Assembly (NCBI GenBank): GCA_902556265.1
Contig: CACDVM010000001.1
Location: 116,129 to 180,128, forward strand
Source of the DNA: an uncultured Pelagibacteraceae bacterium
GTDB taxonomy: Bacteria; Pseudomonadota; Alphaproteobacteria; Pelagibacterales; Pelagibacteraceae
Reading direction: 5' to 3'
Length of the DNA stretch: 64,000 bases
In this document: one piece after another, positions 9,464 to 17,454 of the stretch
How positions within the stretch are numbered: the stretch's first letter is position 1
Layout: every line of letters starts with the position of its first letter
Position numbers and translations under genes: made by a program
Notes under the pieces: generated by a model
The model's database searches: none
What the model was told of the DNA's origin: nothing
What the model saw: the letters and a program-made list of their open reading frames with translations, nothing else

Positions 9464-11389
9464 ATGAGTAAAATAATTGGAATAGATTTAGGTACAACTA
9501 ATTCATGTGTGGCTATCATGGAAGGTAGTCAGGCTAAAGTTTTAGAAAATGCAGAAGGTGCAAGAACAACTCCTTCCGTTGTTGCTTTTACAGGCGAAAA
9601 TGAAAAATTAATAGGACAACCAGCTAAGAGACAGGCTGTCACTAATCCTGAAAATACTATATTTGCAGTTAAAAGATTGATTGGAAGAAATTTTGATGAT
9701 CCAACAGTAAAAAAAGATATTGATGCTGCTCCATTTAAGATTGTGAATTCAGAAAAAGGAGATGCTTGGATTGAGTCTAAAAATCAAAAATATTCCCCAT
9801 CACAAATTTCAGCTTTTATACTTCAAAAAATGAAAGAGACTGCTGAAAAATATTTAGGTCAACCTGTTACAAAAGCTGTAATAACAGTACCGGCTTATTT
9901 TAATGATGCTCAAAGACAAGCCACTAAAGATGCGGGAAAGATAGCGGGGTTAGAAGTATTAAGAATTATTAATGAGCCAACTGCTGCGTCATTAGCTTAT
10001 GGTTTAGATAAAAAACAAAATAAAAAAATTGCAGTTTATGATTTAGGTGGAGGAACTTTTGACGTATCAATTCTAGAGCTGGGAGATGGTGTTTTTGAAG
10101 TTAAATCAACCAATGGTGATACATTTTTAGGTGGTGAAGATTTTGATAATACTATTGTTGACTATTTAGTTGATGAATTTAAAAAAGATAGTGGAATTAA
10201 TTTAAAATCAGATAAATTAGCCCTACAAAGATTAAAAGAGGCAGCAGAAAAAGCTAAAATAGAATTATCAGCTGCAGAACAGACGGATATTAATTTACCA
10301 TTTATAACAGCTGACAAAACAGGTCCAAAACATATCAACTTAAAAATGACAAGAGCAAAACTTGAGGCTTTAGTCGAAGAACTAATCTCAAGAACAATTC
10401 CACCATGTGAAACTGCTTTAAAAGATGCAGGCATTTCAGCGAATGAGATTGATGAAGTTGTTATGGTTGGTGGTATGACTAGAATGCCAAAAGTTATTAG
10501 TGAAGTTAAGAATTTCTTTGGTAAAGAACCAAATAAAAGTGTTAATCCTGACGAAGTAGTTGCAATGGGTGCAGCCATTCAAGCTGGTGTACTCCAAGGT
10601 GATGTTAAAGATGTTTTATTGTTAGATGTAACACCTTTGTCTTTAGGTATTGAAACACTTGGAGGAGTTTCTACTAAACTTATTGAAAAAAACACAACTA
10701 TACCAACAAAAAAAAGTCAGGTTTTTTCTACAGCAGAAGATAACCAACCAGCAGTTTCAATCAGAGTTCTTCAAGGTGAAAGAGAAATGGCGACAGATAA
10801 CAAATTATTAGGTAATTTTGAACTAGTTGGTATTGCTCCTGCAGCAAGAGGGGTTCCTCAAATTGAGGTAACTTTTGATATAGATGCTAATGGTATTGTT
10901 AATGTTTCAGCTAAAGATAAAGGAACAGGAAAAGAACAAAAAATTCAAATTCAAGCATCAGGTGGTTTGAATGATGAAGAGATTGAAAAAATGGTGAAAG
11001 ATGCTGAAGCTAATAAAGATGCTGACAAAAAGAAAAGGGAGTCTGTGGATGTTAGAAATCAAGCAGACACATTAATCCATTCAACTGAAAAAAACCTTAA
11101 AGAACATGGTTCTAAAATTTCAGATGCCGAAAAAAAAGCTATTGAAGATGGCTCTAATGCTCTTAAAGAATCTTTAAAAGGCGAAGATGTAGAGGATATT
11201 AAGAAAAAAACAGAAACATTGGTGCAAGCTTCAATGAAACTTGGAGAAGCTATTTATAAATCACAACAAAGTACAAAACCAGATTCTGGTAAAGATGATG
11301 GAAAAGATGAAAAGGATAAAAAAGACGATAATGTTGTTGATGCGGATTTTGAGGAAGTAAAAGACGAAAATAAAGAAAAAAGCGCTTAA
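9464..11389 (+). CDS. dnaK: Hsp70 chaperone DnaK
   Basis: ATP-dependent chaperone that binds exposed hydrophobic segments, acting with DnaJ and GrpE. The 641 residues are the normal length. Visible are the N-terminal phosphate-loop region [17 protein letters not shown], the second Hsp70 signature ([14 protein letters not shown]), the third ([11 protein letters not shown]), the substrate domain, and an acidic lysine/aspartate-rich C-terminal tail. It sits 58 bp after grpE and 28 bp before dnaJ, with its own RpoH-type promoter. Confidence 0.98.
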   Translation: MSKIIGIDLGTTNSCVAIMEGSQAKVLENAEGARTTPSVVAFTGENEKLIGQPAKRQAVTNPENTIFAVKRLIGRNFDDPTVKKDIDAAPFKIVNSEKGDAWIESKNQKYSPSQISAFILQKMKETAEKYLGQPVTKAVITVPAYFNDAQRQATKDAGKIAGLEVLRIINEPTAASLAYGLDKKQNKKIAVYDLGGGTFDVSILELGDGVFEVKSTNGDTFLGGEDFDNTIVDYLVDEFKKDSGINLKSDKLALQRLKEAAEKAKIELSAAEQTDINLPFITADKTGPKHINLKMTRAKLEALVEELISRTIPPCETALKDAGISANEIDEVVMVGGMTRMPKVISEVKNFFGKEPNKSVNPDEVVAMGAAIQAGVLQGDVKDVLLLDVTPLSLGIETLGGVSTKLIEKNTTIPTKKSQVFSTAEDNQPAVSIRVLQGEREMATDNKLLGNFELVGIAPAARGVPQIEVTFDIDANGIVNVSAKDKGTGKEQKIQIQASGGLNDEEIEKMVKDAEANKDADKKKRESVDVRNQADTLIHSTEKNLKEHGSKISDAEKKAIEDGSNALKESLKGEDVEDIKKKTETLVQASMKLGEAIYKSQQSTKPDSGKDDGKDEKDKKDDNVVDADFEEVKDENKEKSA

Positions 11390-11417
11390 CTGACATCTAT
11401 TTGTCCAGGTTATATAC

Positions 11418-12557
11418 ATGGCTAAAAGAGATTACTACGATGTCTTAGGCGTTAACAAAAGTGCTAGTCCCGAAGAACTTAAGTCAGCCTATAGAAAACT
11501 TGCTGTAAAATATCATCCAGATAAAAATCCAGGAGATAAAGGTGCTGAAGATAAATTTAAAGAAGCAAGTGAAGCTTATGGAATACTATCTGATAAATCT
11601 AAAAAAGAAAATTACGACAATTTTGGACACGCTGCTTTTGAAAATGGTGGTGGAGGTCAAGGAGGCTTTGGTGGATTTGGTGGTTTTAGTGGTGCAGACT
11701 TCTCAGATATTTTTGAAGATTTTTTTGGAGATTTCGGTGGTGGAGGACGAAGAAGTTCACGAGGTAGGAGTTCCCAAAATAGAGGGTCTGATTTAAGATA
11801 TGACCTCACTATTTCTTTGGAGGAAGCATATTTAGGGAAAAAACAAAATATACAATTTTCAACTTCTGAAAAATGCAACACATGTAAAGGAAATGGATCT
11901 AAACCTGGTACTAATCCAGATCGATGCACATATTGTGGAGGAAATGGGAGAGTTCGCTCCAATCAGGGCTTTTTTACTGTACAACAAACATGTCCTCAAT
12001 GTGCTGGAAGTGGAGAAGAGATAACTAATCCTTGCACAGATTGTAGTGGACAAGGAAATAAACAAACTTCTAAAAAAATTTCAGTAACTATACCTAAGGG
12101 TGTTGATGATGGAACAAGAATAAGACTTGCTGGCAAAGGTGAGGCTGGAACAAGAGGTGGTGTTAGTGGTGACTTATATTTATTTATAAACGTTAAAACT
12201 CATGAGCTGTTTAAAAGATCTGATGTAAATTTATTTTTTGAATTTCCAATTTCAATAGCTGATGCTGCTCTTGGAACAACGATTGAAATACCAACTATAG
12301 ATGGGAAAAAAGCAAAAATTAAAATTCCAGATGGAACTCAGGATGGTAAACAATTTAGGTTAAAAGGAAAAGGTATGCCATTCATGAGGAGAGGGGATTA
12401 TGGAGACTTATATGTGCAGGTCAAAACTGAAGTACCAGTATATTTAAATAAAGAACAAAAAGAACTTTTAGAAAAGTTTAGAGAAATTGAAAATGAAAAA
12501 TCAAATCCAAGTATTAAGAAATTTTTCCAGAAAGCTAAAAGTTTCTGGAAAAGTTAA
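11418..12557 (+). CDS. dnaJ: Hsp40 chaperone DnaJ
   Basis: Cochaperone that delivers clients to DnaK and stimulates its ATPase. The 379 residues show the J-domain (about 1-70, with the HPD motif in YHPDKNPG), the Gly/Phe-rich linker (about 75-130), four CxxCxGxG zinc repeats in the middle, and the C-terminal client-binding domains. It is the last heat-shock gene of the cluster. A 56-residue membrane ORF begins 4 bp after its stop. Confidence 0.97.
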   Translation: MAKRDYYDVLGVNKSASPEELKSAYRKLAVKYHPDKNPGDKGAEDKFKEASEAYGILSDKSKKENYDNFGHAAFENGGGGQGGFGGFGGFSGADFSDIFEDFFGDFGGGGRRSSRGRSSQNRGSDLRYDLTISLEEAYLGKKQNIQFSTSEKCNTCKGNGSKPGTNPDRCTYCGGNGRVRSNQGFFTVQQTCPQCAGSGEEITNPCTDCSGQGNKQTSKKISVTIPKGVDDGTRIRLAGKGEAGTRGGVSGDLYLFINVKTHELFKRSDVNLFFEFPISIADAALGTTIEIPTIDGKKAKIKIPDGTQDGKQFRLKGKGMPFMRRGDYGDLYVQVKTEVPVYLNKEQKELLEKFREIENEKSNPSIKKFFQKAKSFWKS

Positions 12558-12560
12558 AAA

Positions 12561-12731
12561 ATGGGATTAGAACAAATAATCCCTACAATTTTTTTAGTAG
12601 CTGTATTAATTCTAGTCCTTCCAGGGTTTGTAAGAACTAATTCAAAATCAAAACAATTTATAATAAATTTATTTATTTGGTCTATAATAATTGTTTCTGT
12701 TGTGATAGTTTCATATCTTATCATAAAATGA
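12561..12731 (+). CDS. Small two-helix membrane protein, unknown
   Basis: A 56-residue ORF between dnaJ and dapB. It begins MGLEQIIPTIFLVAVLILVL and contains two hydrophobic segments (about 6-22 and 33-54) separated by a short polar, basic loop around TNSKSKQ. It starts 3 bp after the dnaJ stop, and its TGA overlaps the dapB ATG as ATGA, the spacing expected of a translationally coupled gene. I do not recognise a family. The tight packing and clean topology are the only support. Confidence 0.6.
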   Translation: MGLEQIIPTIFLVAVLILVLPGFVRTNSKSKQFIINLFIWSIIIVSVVIVSYLIIK

Positions 12732-13504
12732 AAAAAATAAACTTAGCAGTTACAGGGTGTATGGGCCGAATGGGTCAGCAAATAATTAAGTCTGTAAGAT
12801 CAGATAAAAATTTTAAATTAGTAAGTCTTACTGAAAATAGAAAAATTAATAAAAAAATTAATGGAATCAAAATAAATTTTAATAATGAGCAAGCTTTTAA
12901 AGATGCAACATTAATAATAGATTTTACAATTCCAAAATGTACTTTTCAAGTGCTGAGAATAGCTGCAAAATTAAAAAAAAGAGTAGTCATAGGAACCACT
13001 GGATTTACAAAAAATGAGGAGAGGTTAATTAAAAAATTTTCTAAAAAAATACCAATTTTAAAAGCTGGAAATATGAGCCTAGGTATTAACCTTTTAATGT
13101 ATTTGACAGAAATTGCTTCAGGATCTCTTGGAAAAAAATTTTTAAGTAAAGTTTTTGAAGTACATCACAAATATAAAAAAGATTATCCCTCTGGAACAGC
13201 CATAATGCTTGGAAAAGGAATAGCTGAAGGTAAAAAGAAAAATTTTTATAGTTTATTTGGAAAAAAATTTTTAAACAAAAAAAATTTTCCTTATGGGAAG
13301 AAAATTAATTTTAATTCTATAAGAAAAGGAAAAATTATTGGTGAGCATGAAGTAAAGTTCTCAAGTGGGAAGGAAATTATTACCCTAAATCACGAAGCTT
13401 TTGATAGGGCTCTTTATTCTGAAGGAGCTTTATCTGCTGCAAAATGGTTAATGAGTAAAAGACCTGGTCTTTACTCAATGAGAGATCTTATGAATTTTAG
13501 ATAA
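12728..13504 (+). CDS. dapB: 4-hydroxy-tetrahydrodipicolinate reductase
   Basis: Lysine and diaminopimelate biosynthesis: reduces 4-hydroxy-tetrahydrodipicolinate with NAD(P)H. I chose the ATG at 12728 because the nucleotide-binding motif starts at once (MKKINLAVTGCMGRMGQ). A longer reading from 12677 would overlap the preceding small ORF and add an unrelated leader. That gives 258 residues. Catalytic landmarks are EVHHKYKKDYPSGTA and the GTTGF segment. The stop overlaps the nth start by one base. Confidence 0.95.
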   Translation: MKKINLAVTGCMGRMGQQIIKSVRSDKNFKLVSLTENRKINKKINGIKINFNNEQAFKDATLIIDFTIPKCTFQVLRIAAKLKKRVVIGTTGFTKNEERLIKKFSKKIPILKAGNMSLGINLLMYLTEIASGSLGKKFLSKVFEVHHKYKKDYPSGTAIMLGKGIAEGKKKNFYSLFGKKFLNKKNFPYGKKINFNSIRKGKIIGEHEVKFSSGKEIITLNHEAFDRALYSEGALSAAKWLMSKRPGLYSMRDLMNFR

Positions 13505-14157
13505 TGAATGAGATACAAAGAGCTAAAATAATTTTAAAAATTTTAAATAAAACCTATCCTAAAATTTCTGTGCCATTAAAAAGTAGAAATGTTTTTACTT
13601 TGTTAATTTCAGTTTTACTTTCAGCACAATGCACAGATGTTAACGTAAACAATGTTACTAAAAATATATATCCAAAATATTATAAGCCACAACATTTCCA
13701 AAAATTAGGAAGAAAAAAAATTGAAAAGCTAATTAAAAAAATTGGTATTTTTAGAATAAAAGCAAAAAGTATTTATAAATTATCAAAATTATTAATAGAA
13801 AATCATAATGGTAAAGTACCAAAAACTTTTGCTGAATTAGAAAAACTTCCTGGTGTTGGGCACAAAACAGCTAGTGTAGTAATGTCACAAGGATTTGGTC
13901 ATCCTGCATTTCCAATTGATACTCATATTCATAGGTTAGCTCAAAGATGGGGTCTAACTAATGGAAAAAATGTAACCCAAACTGAAATGGACTTAAAAAG
14001 ATTATTTCCAAAAAAATATTGGAACAAACTTCATCTTCAAATAATTTATTATGGTAGAGAGTATTGTAAAGCTAGAGACTGCTATGGAATAACTTGTAAA
14101 ATCTGTACTACTTGTTATCCTAATAGAAATAAACCTATTATAACTAAAAAAGCTTAA
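13504..14157 (+). CDS. nth: Endonuclease III (DNA glycosylase/AP lyase)
   Basis: Base-excision repair enzyme removing oxidised pyrimidines. The 217 residues include the helix-hairpin-helix LPGVGHKTA with the catalytic lysine and, further on, the catalytic aspartate in IDTHIHRLAQRWGL. The C-terminal Fe-S loop is odd: cysteines fall at 188, 193, 198, 201 and 204 instead of the classical C-x6-C-x2-C-x5-C spacing. A cluster may still bind, but with different ligands. It is coupled to dapB (TAATG) and followed at once by the PfkB kinase. Confidence 0.94.
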   Translation: MNEIQRAKIILKILNKTYPKISVPLKSRNVFTLLISVLLSAQCTDVNVNNVTKNIYPKYYKPQHFQKLGRKKIEKLIKKIGIFRIKAKSIYKLSKLLIENHNGKVPKTFAELEKLPGVGHKTASVVMSQGFGHPAFPIDTHIHRLAQRWGLTNGKNVTQTEMDLKRLFPKKYWNKLHLQIIYYGREYCKARDCYGITCKICTTCYPNRNKPIITKKA

Positions 14158-14158
14158 C

Positions 14159-15088
14159 ATGAAAATTCTTGGCATCGGAAATGCTATAGTAGACGTAATT
14201 TGTAAAGTTAATGAAAAATTCATTAGTGATAATAATTTGACTAAAGGGACAATGAAATTAATTTTTGATGAAAATGAATTTAAAAATTTATTATCCAGTT
14301 TAAAAATTGAAAAAACTATCTCGGGTGGATCTGTTGCAAATTCAATTGTAGGATTATCCCAACTTGGAAATGATGTTGGTTTTATAGGTAAAATTTCTGA
14401 TGATGATTTAGGTAATAAATATGAAGAAGGGTTAAAAAAAGAAAATGTAGATTATTTTTATACTAAAAAAAAGGAAGTTTTGCCAACTGGAACTTGTTTA
14501 ATCTTAATAACACCTGACTCAGAAAGAACTATGTGTACTTTTTTGGGAACAGCAGGACAAATAAATGAAAATGACATTGATACAGATGCAATTAAAAAAA
14601 GTAAAATGATTTTTTTAGAGGGATATTTATGGGATGAGGGTGATCCAAAAAAAGCTTTCGATAAAGCAATTATTAATTCAAATAAAGTTGCTATGTCTTT
14701 ATCTGATCAATTTTGTGTTGATAGACACAAAACCCATTTTCTTGATTTGGTAAAAAATAAATTAGACATTACTTTTGCAAATGAAGGTGAAATGATGTCT
14801 TTAATTGAAGCCAAAAATTTTAGTGATGTGATAAAATTTGCAAAAGAAATTAAAAAACACCTTATTGTCACTAGGGGAGAAAAAGGAGCTGTCTCTATTT
14901 TAAATAATGAAGTTGAAGAAATCGGAATTAAGAAAAATCTTACTATTTTAGACTTGACGGGTGCTGGAGATTTATTTGCGGCGGGATATTTACATGGGTA
15001 TTTAAATAACCTTTCTCAACATGAATGCCTTGAAAAAGGTACAGAAATGTCTTCTAAAATAATTCAACAAATAGGTGCTAGGCTTTAA
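14159..15088 (+). CDS. PfkB-family sugar/nucleoside kinase (adenosine kinase-like)
   Basis: A 309-residue ribokinase-fold kinase. It has the N-terminal pattern GIGNAIVDVICKVNE and SGGSVANSIVGLSQLG, and the C-terminal anion-hole and base motif DLTGAGDLFAAGYLHG with the catalytic aspartate. The N-terminal pattern resembles adenosine kinase-like members common in alphaproteobacteria, so phosphorylation of adenosine or a related sugar is likely. The exact substrate cannot be read from sequence. The gene starts 1 bp after the nth stop. Its 3' end overlaps the ArfA-like ORF by 11 bp, convergent. Confidence 0.85.
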   Translation: MKILGIGNAIVDVICKVNEKFISDNNLTKGTMKLIFDENEFKNLLSSLKIEKTISGGSVANSIVGLSQLGNDVGFIGKISDDDLGNKYEEGLKKENVDYFYTKKKEVLPTGTCLILITPDSERTMCTFLGTAGQINENDIDTDAIKKSKMIFLEGYLWDEGDPKKAFDKAIINSNKVAMSLSDQFCVDRHKTHFLDLVKNKLDITFANEGEMMSLIEAKNFSDVIKFAKEIKKHLIVTRGEKGAVSILNNEVEEIGIKKNLTILDLTGAGDLFAAGYLHGYLNNLSQHECLEKGTEMSSKIIQQIGARL

Positions 15089-15194
15089 TTTTTTTTTGCC
15101 TTTTAAAACTACCTTTTCCTTTTTTGGGTTTAATGACCCGTGGTTTATATTTTCTTGTAAATAAATCTTTTGCAATCTTATTTTTTTTTTTCAA
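15078..15194 (-). CDS. arfA: ArfA-like alternative ribosome-rescue factor (38 residues)
   Basis: A 38-residue, strongly basic ORF. The segment PRVIKPKKGKGSFKR resembles the core of E. coli ArfA, recalled as RVEKNKKGKGSYMRK. An upstream DLF matches the LF of the family. ArfA recruits RF2 to ribosomes stalled on non-stop mRNA. The start is TTG at 15194, whose bases overlap the TGA of the upstream regulator (TTGA), implying translational coupling. An AAGG lies about 12 bases upstream of the TTG. No ATG is available in frame. The family call rests on motif resemblance only; the symbol is provisional. Confidence 0.58.
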   Translation of the reverse strand: MKKKNKIAKDLFTRKYKPRVIKPKKGKGSFKRQKKIKA

Positions 15195-15754
15195 TTTATT
15201 ACGTAACCTTTTTTTGAACTAATAATGAAATTTTCATCATTAAATTTTTCCTTAATTTTCTTTCTTAATCTATAAATGTGTGTCTCAACTGTATGAGTTT
15301 CTAATTCTGAATTGTATGCCCAAACTTCTTTTTGAAGTTCATTAATTTTAACAGGCTTAGATACTTTTTTAAAAAAGAGAATTAAATTTATTTCTCTTTC
15401 AGTTAAATCAATAATTTTGTCATCTTTACTCATCTCTCTTGAGTTTAAATTTAATTTATATGACTTAATAAAAACCTCTGATTGTGAGTTAAATTTTTCT
15501 TTTAAAAATTTAAGATTAATAAGCTCGATCAACTTATTAAGCTTAATAGGAAATTTATCTATTTGTAATTGATTTTTAAGATTATTCACCTTCAAGGCAG
15601 AGACAATCAAATAATCATCTGATAATTTGCTCTTTAATTGTTCTAGATTATTTTTATCAGCTTTAACAATATCAAAATTGAAGATCTCTTTAATTTCATT
15701 TAAAATATTAAATAATGTATCATACTGATAAATAATTATTTTTTTAGAATTCAT
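15191..15754 (-). CDS. OmpR-type winged-helix regulator with degenerate receiver domain
   Basis: A 187-residue DNA-binding protein. The C-terminal half (about 110-187) is an OmpR/PhoB winged helix with LTEREINLILFF and the recognition-helix pattern ETHTVETHIYRLRKKI. The N-terminal half is a short receiver-like region, but where a phosphoacceptor aspartate would sit at the end of strand 3 it reads DYLIVSALKV. No sensor kinase is adjacent. I chose ATG at 15754 because the longer reading to 15964 only runs antisense through the L,D-transpeptidase gene. Target genes are unknown; the ArfA-like ORF is coupled downstream. Confidence 0.82.
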   Translation of the reverse strand: MNSKKIIIYQYDTLFNILNEIKEIFNFDIVKADKNNLEQLKSKLSDDYLIVSALKVNNLKNQLQIDKFPIKLNKLIELINLKFLKEKFNSQSEVFIKSYKLNLNSREMSKDDKIIDLTEREINLILFFKKVSKPVKINELQKEVWAYNSELETHTVETHIYRLRKKIKEKFNDENFIISSKKGYVIN

Positions 15755-15767
15755 ATACAAATAAAAT

Positions 15768-16262
15768 ATGACAATAATAATAAAAAATAAAGAAACTCTT
15801 ATTTTCAATGAATTTAAATTTCGCTGTTCTATAGGAAAAAGGGGATTTACAAAAAAAAAAGTGGAAGGAGATAAGAAAACTCCAATAGGTTTTTTTGCAA
15901 TTGGGGACTTATATTTTCGAAGTGATAAAATAAGAAAACCAATTACAAATTTAAAATGTATCAAAATAAAAAAAGATATGGGCTGGTGCGATAATCCTAA
16001 AGATAAAAAAAATTACAATAAACTAATAAAAATAAAAAAAACTATTAAACATGAAAAAATTTATAGGAAAGATAACAAATATGATCTTATCATCCCTATT
16101 TTATATAATACAAAAAAAAGAATTCTTGGTAAAGGAAGTGCAATCTTTATACATTTGACAGAAAATTATAATAGCACTCTAGGATGTATTGCACTTAAAA
16201 AAAATGATTTTCTAATTTTACTAAAATTAATTAAAAGAAATACTAAAATAAAAATTAATTAA
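15768..16262 (+). CDS. L,D-transpeptidase (YkuD family)
   Basis: A 164-residue YkuD-domain protein, likely forming 3-3 peptidoglycan crosslinks or attaching proteins to the wall. The catalytic pattern is FIHLTENYNSTLGCIAL, with His129 and the nucleophile Cys140. The N-terminal GDKKTPIGFF segment is also typical. No clear signal peptide is visible, so export is uncertain. It diverges from the OmpR-like regulator across only 13 bp and converges on yggS with a 4 bp overlap. Confidence 0.88.
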   Translation: MTIIIKNKETLIFNEFKFRCSIGKRGFTKKKVEGDKKTPIGFFAIGDLYFRSDKIRKPITNLKCIKIKKDMGWCDNPKDKKNYNKLIKIKKTIKHEKIYRKDNKYDLIIPILYNTKKRILGKGSAIFIHLTENYNSTLGCIALKKNDFLILLKLIKRNTKIKIN

Positions 16263-16915
16263 TTTCTTTGACCAAAAATTTTAGTTCCAATCCTTAGATA
16301 ATTAGCCTTGAACTTAATTGCTTCTAAATAGTCAGATGACATTCCCATACTTAACTGGTTTAAAGATAATTTTTTTGCTGCTTGTTCCATCTTTGTAAAA
16401 CTTATAGATGGATCAATATTCATGGGTGGTAAACACATCAAACCAATTATATTTAGTTTTAATTCTTTAACACATTCATTATAGAAATTATCAAGATCAT
16501 TAATCATAATACCGCTTTTTTGATTTTCATTTCCTATATTTATTTGAATAAAAATTTTAATATCTTTATTAATTTTATTTTTTTCTTCAGAAATTTTTTT
16601 AGCTAATTTAACTGAATCCAATGAATGGATATAATCAAATAATTTAACAGCCTGTTTAACTTTATTTGTTTGCAATCTTCCAACCATATGTAAATTTAAA
16701 TCTGGTTTTTCATCTTTAATCTTACTCCATTTATCTATTGCTTCTTGTACTTTATTTTCCCCAAAATCAGTGTGACCATAATTAATTAACGGCAATATTT
16801 CTTCTATAGAAAAAGTTTTACTTACTGCAATAATATTAATTTTAGATTTTGGATCTGTATTTTTTAAATGTATTTCTTTTTGTATTTGGATTAAATTGTT
16901 AATACTTTTATGCAT
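16259..16915 (-). CDS. YggS/PROSC-family pyridoxal-phosphate homeostasis protein
   Basis: A 218-residue fold-type III PLP-binding protein without known catalysis, thought to buffer free PLP. Landmarks are IIAVSKTFS (the PLP lysine), FGENKVQEAIDKW, HMVGRLQTNKVK, and the C-terminal LSMGMSSDYLEAIK. The start codon at 16915-16913 abuts the start codon of the divergent ThiE-like gene in one ATGCAT palindrome, so each leader lies in the other gene's coding sequence. Confidence 0.93.
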   Translation of the reverse strand: MHKSINNLIQIQKEIHLKNTDPKSKINIIAVSKTFSIEEILPLINYGHTDFGENKVQEAIDKWSKIKDEKPDLNLHMVGRLQTNKVKQAVKLFDYIHSLDSVKLAKKISEEKNKINKDIKIFIQINIGNENQKSGIMINDLDNFYNECVKELKLNIIGLMCLPPMNIDPSISFTKMEQAAKKLSLNQLSMGMSSDYLEAIKFKANYLRIGTKIFGQRN

Positions 16916-17452
16916 AAAAAAATTCCTAATATTTTTACTTTTATTTCACACTTTAAAAAAGAGGAAATTTTGAACCTTAATAAAGATATTGGTATAATTT
17001 TAAGAAATTATACAGATAAATATAACAAAAATGAAATCATTGATTTAAAAAGATTTTGTAAATTAAATAAAAGAAAATTTTTTTTAGCCAATAACATTAA
17101 ATTAGCTATAAACCTAAATTTGGATGGAGTTTACATACCTTCTTTTAACAAGAATTTATGTATTAAAAAATATAATTTTAGAAAAAATTTTTTGATATTA
17201 GGATCAGCACACAATATTTTTGAAATTAAAGTAAAAGAAAAACAAGGTGTTGAAGTTCTTTTTTTATCACCATTATTTAAAACAAAAAATTACAAGCGAG
17301 GATTGGAAGTAATTAAATTTAATTTATTATCACAATCTAGTGATAAAAAAATTATTGCTCTTGGTGGTATTAATAAAAAAAATATTAATAAATTAAAAAT
17401 TACTAACGCCCATGGTTATTCTGGGATATCTTACTTTTCTGAAAAATTATAA
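16910..17452 (+). CDS. Thiamine-phosphate synthase-like (ThiE/TenI fold) protein
   Basis: A 180-residue TIM-barrel protein of the ThiE/TenI superfamily, shorter than typical ThiE (about 210). Related features are LDGVYIPSFN where ThiE usually has DGVHLGQxD, GSAHNIFEI where ThiE has the S-x-H region, FLSPLFKTK, and ALGGINKKNI near the C-terminus. The altered phosphate and substrate motifs leave true thiamine-phosphate synthase activity doubtful; a TenI-like regulatory or isomerase role is possible. Divergent from yggS with a 6 bp start overlap; the TPR-sulfotransferase starts 3 bp downstream. Confidence 0.7.
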   Translation: MHKKIPNIFTFISHFKKEEILNLNKDIGIILRNYTDKYNKNEIIDLKRFCKLNKRKFFLANNIKLAINLNLDGVYIPSFNKNLCIKKYNFRKNFLILGSAHNIFEIKVKEKQGVEVLFLSPLFKTKNYKRGLEVIKFNLLSQSSDKKIIALGGINKKNINKLKITNAHGYSGISYFSEKL

Positions 17453-17454
17453 AA

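Noticed and set aside
12677..12727. 17-residue N-terminal extension of dapB
   Set aside because: It overlaps the 56-residue ORF in another frame, and the DapB nucleotide-binding motif begins right at the ATG at 12728.
15755..15964. 70-residue N-terminal extension of the OmpR-like regulator
   Set aside because: It runs antisense through the L,D-transpeptidase gene and has no homology-like features; the internal ATG at 15754 gives a sensible protein.
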